Origin: JABDGR01 sp964561455
Lineage (GTDB): Bacteria > Verrucomicrobiota > Verrucomicrobiia > Opitutales > JABDGR01
Assembly (NCBI GenBank): GCA_964561455.1
Contig: CAZLPS010000154.1
Location: forward strand, 1 to 6,952
Direction: 5' to 3'
DNA: 6,952 bases
Both the position numbers and the translations under genes were made by a program. The first letter of the stretch is position 1, and every line of letters begins with the position of its first letter. This document shows positions 6,394 through 6,952 of this stretch, piece after piece. The notes below the pieces were generated by a model, which searched no databases, had not been told where the DNA came from, and saw only the letters and a list, made by a program, of their open reading frames with translations.

Positions 6394-6426
6394 AGTGTTT
6401 TAGTGCTTAGTGACTTGGTGCTTAGT
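6394..6426 (+). repeat. 33-bp exact repeat, copy 2
   Basis: Identical to 2663-2695 over 33 bases and in the same orientation. It is followed by T and a G-rich run rather than the GGGG of copy 1. Confidence 0.93.
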
Positions 6427-6455
6427 TGGGGGCAGCGCGGGCATTGAATATCGAA

Positions 6456-6471
6456 TCCCGCCACGGCGGGA
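6456..6471. repeat. 16-bp palindrome TCCCGCCACGGCGGGA, copy 1
   Basis: A 7-bp stem (TCCCGCC/GGCGGGA) surrounds the central AC. It is preceded by GAA and abuts a GAATTTG heptad array (from 6471), the same context as copy 2. It looks like a small palindromic element placed at the edge of heptad arrays. Confidence 0.85.
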
Positions 6472-6519
6472 AATTTGGAATTTGGAATTTGGAATCGGGA
6501 ACGGGGAAAGGAGAAATGG
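6471..6519 (+). repeat. GAATTTG heptad array (7 units)
   Basis: AAATTTG, GAATTTG, GAATTTG, GAATCGG, GAACGGG, GAAAGGA and GAAATGG run in one phase. GAATTTG units are also found next to GGAGACA arrays at 3165 and 6612. Confidence 0.88.
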
Positions 6520-6526
6520 CGAGAGT

Positions 6527-6554
6527 GTTTTAGTTTTTAGTTTCTAGTTTTTGG
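6527..6554 (+). repeat. TTTTTAG heptads (4 units)
   Basis: GTTTTAG, TTTTTAG, TTTCTAG and TTTTTGG in tandem. The start shares GAGTGTTTTAG with the 33-bp repeat, so this is a related but diverged array. Confidence 0.82.
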
Positions 6555-6589
6555 TTATTATGAACCCGGAGGGGGCGATGGACATTGAA

Positions 6590-6605
6590 TCCCGCCACGG
6601 CGGGA
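6590..6605. repeat. 16-bp palindrome TCCCGCCACGGCGGGA, copy 2
   Basis: Identical to 6456-6471 and again preceded by GAA. Heptad GAATTTG units follow after six bases (from 6612). Confidence 0.85.
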
Positions 6606-6611
6606 AACATT

Positions 6612-6697
<86 letters not shown>

Positions 6698-6699
6698 CA

Positions 6700-6768
6700 G
6701 AATTCAGAATGCAGAAAATCAAGCCCGAATTTGGGATGGGGAACTGTAAACTGTAAACCGCAATCTTG
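6700..6768 (+). repeat. GAATTCA and GAACTGT/AAACTGT heptad arrays
   Basis: GAATTCA, GAATGCA and GAAAATC occupy 6700-6720. GAATTTG, GGATGGG, GAACTGT, AAACTGT, AAACCGC and AATCTTG occupy 6727-6768. The second array ends in TTGGCCTTTGACGCC, similar to the end of module B at 3392. Confidence 0.85.
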
Positions 6769-6777
6769 GCCTTTGAC

Positions 6778-6807
6778 GCCGACAGGAGTCGGCACTCAGC
6801 ATTTTTT
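6778..6807 (+). terminator. Possible hairpin with a downstream T6 run
   Basis: GCCGAC (6778-6783) and GTCGGC (6788-6793) form a 6-bp stem around AGGA. T6 follows at 6802-6807, eight bases after the stem, which is farther than usual for an intrinsic terminator. No plus-strand gene ends nearby. It may be a structural end of the repeat module rather than a working terminator. Confidence 0.3.
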
Positions 6808-6835
6808 GCGGGGTGGGGAAATACAAAACTGAGCC

Positions 6836-6875
6836 AGGCGGGTCCGCGCTAGGCGGGTCCGGAGGCCCCGCCCTA
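6836..6875. repeat. GC-rich direct and inverted repeat downstream of the right-edge gene
   Basis: AGGCGGGTCCG occurs twice (6836-6846 and 6851-6861). The second copy pairs through GGCGGG (6852-6857) with CCCGCC (6867-6872). The element begins about 10 bases past the stop codon of the partial minus-strand gene and could form a transcript-end structure, although no adjacent T-run is present. Confidence 0.45.
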
Positions 6876-6884
6876 CCGATTTTG

Positions 6885-6952
6885 TCAGGCGATTTGGAGG
6901 CGGTCGGTGGAGTCGCCGAAGCGTTCGACTTTGGGGAGGCCCATGCGGTCGA
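6885..6952 (-). CDS. C-terminal end of an unidentified gene (cut by the window edge)
   Basis: The minus strand reads DRMGLPKVERFGDSTDRLQI and then Ala, ending in TGA at 6887-6885. Composition and codon choice resemble the GC-rich genes, and the repeat DNA stops just before it, so a true coding end is likely. I do not recognise the family from 21 residues. An open frame this short could also occur by chance. Confidence 0.5.
   Translation of the reverse strand, partial: DRMGLPKVERFGDSTDRLQIA

Overview
The window is a gene-sparse stretch of a high-GC bacterial chromosome. It holds two long GC-rich genes, one shorter AT-richer gene remnant, a 68-bp gene end at the right edge, and roughly 2 kb of intergenic DNA packed with short tandem repeats. 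The style (large proteins of unknown function, a secreted toroid-type protein, repeat-laden spacers) suggests the Planctomycetes-Verrucomicrobia group. This is a tentative placement from pattern recognition; no marker gene is present.

Layout: 1-315 is heptamer-repeat DNA ending in a 7-bp hairpin. 316-2508 (+) encodes a 730-residue protein with an EF-hand-like loop and three C-terminal membrane segments. 2509-3473 is a long repeat island containing two large copies of a composite module. 3474-4112 (+) is a 5'-truncated member of the 5-hydroxymethyl-dU DNA kinase helical domain / thymine pyrophosphorylase family, with lower GC than its neighbours. 4113-4416 is an AT-rich tail followed by more heptamers. 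4417-6339 (-) encodes a secreted protein with an alpha-helical toroid-like body and a C-terminal beta domain. 6340-6884 is again repeat DNA with palindromes. 6885-6952 (-) is the end of an unidentified gene.

The strongest unusual signal is the repeat system. Nearly all intergenic DNA is organised with a period of exactly 7 bp, in many different unit sequences (ATGAAGG, AGAGTGA, GGAGACA, GAATTTG, GAACCAA, AAACCGT and others). Different units follow each other without losing register, most often as GAANNNN, for up to 16 consecutive heptads. Three such arrays run into the 5' end of the minus-strand gene. There they encode most of the predicted signal peptide, including its hydrophobic core. Because 7 is not a multiple of 3, unit gain or loss there would shift the reading frame.

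The genes do not form an operon: they lie on different strands, are separated by repeat islands, and show no obvious shared function.
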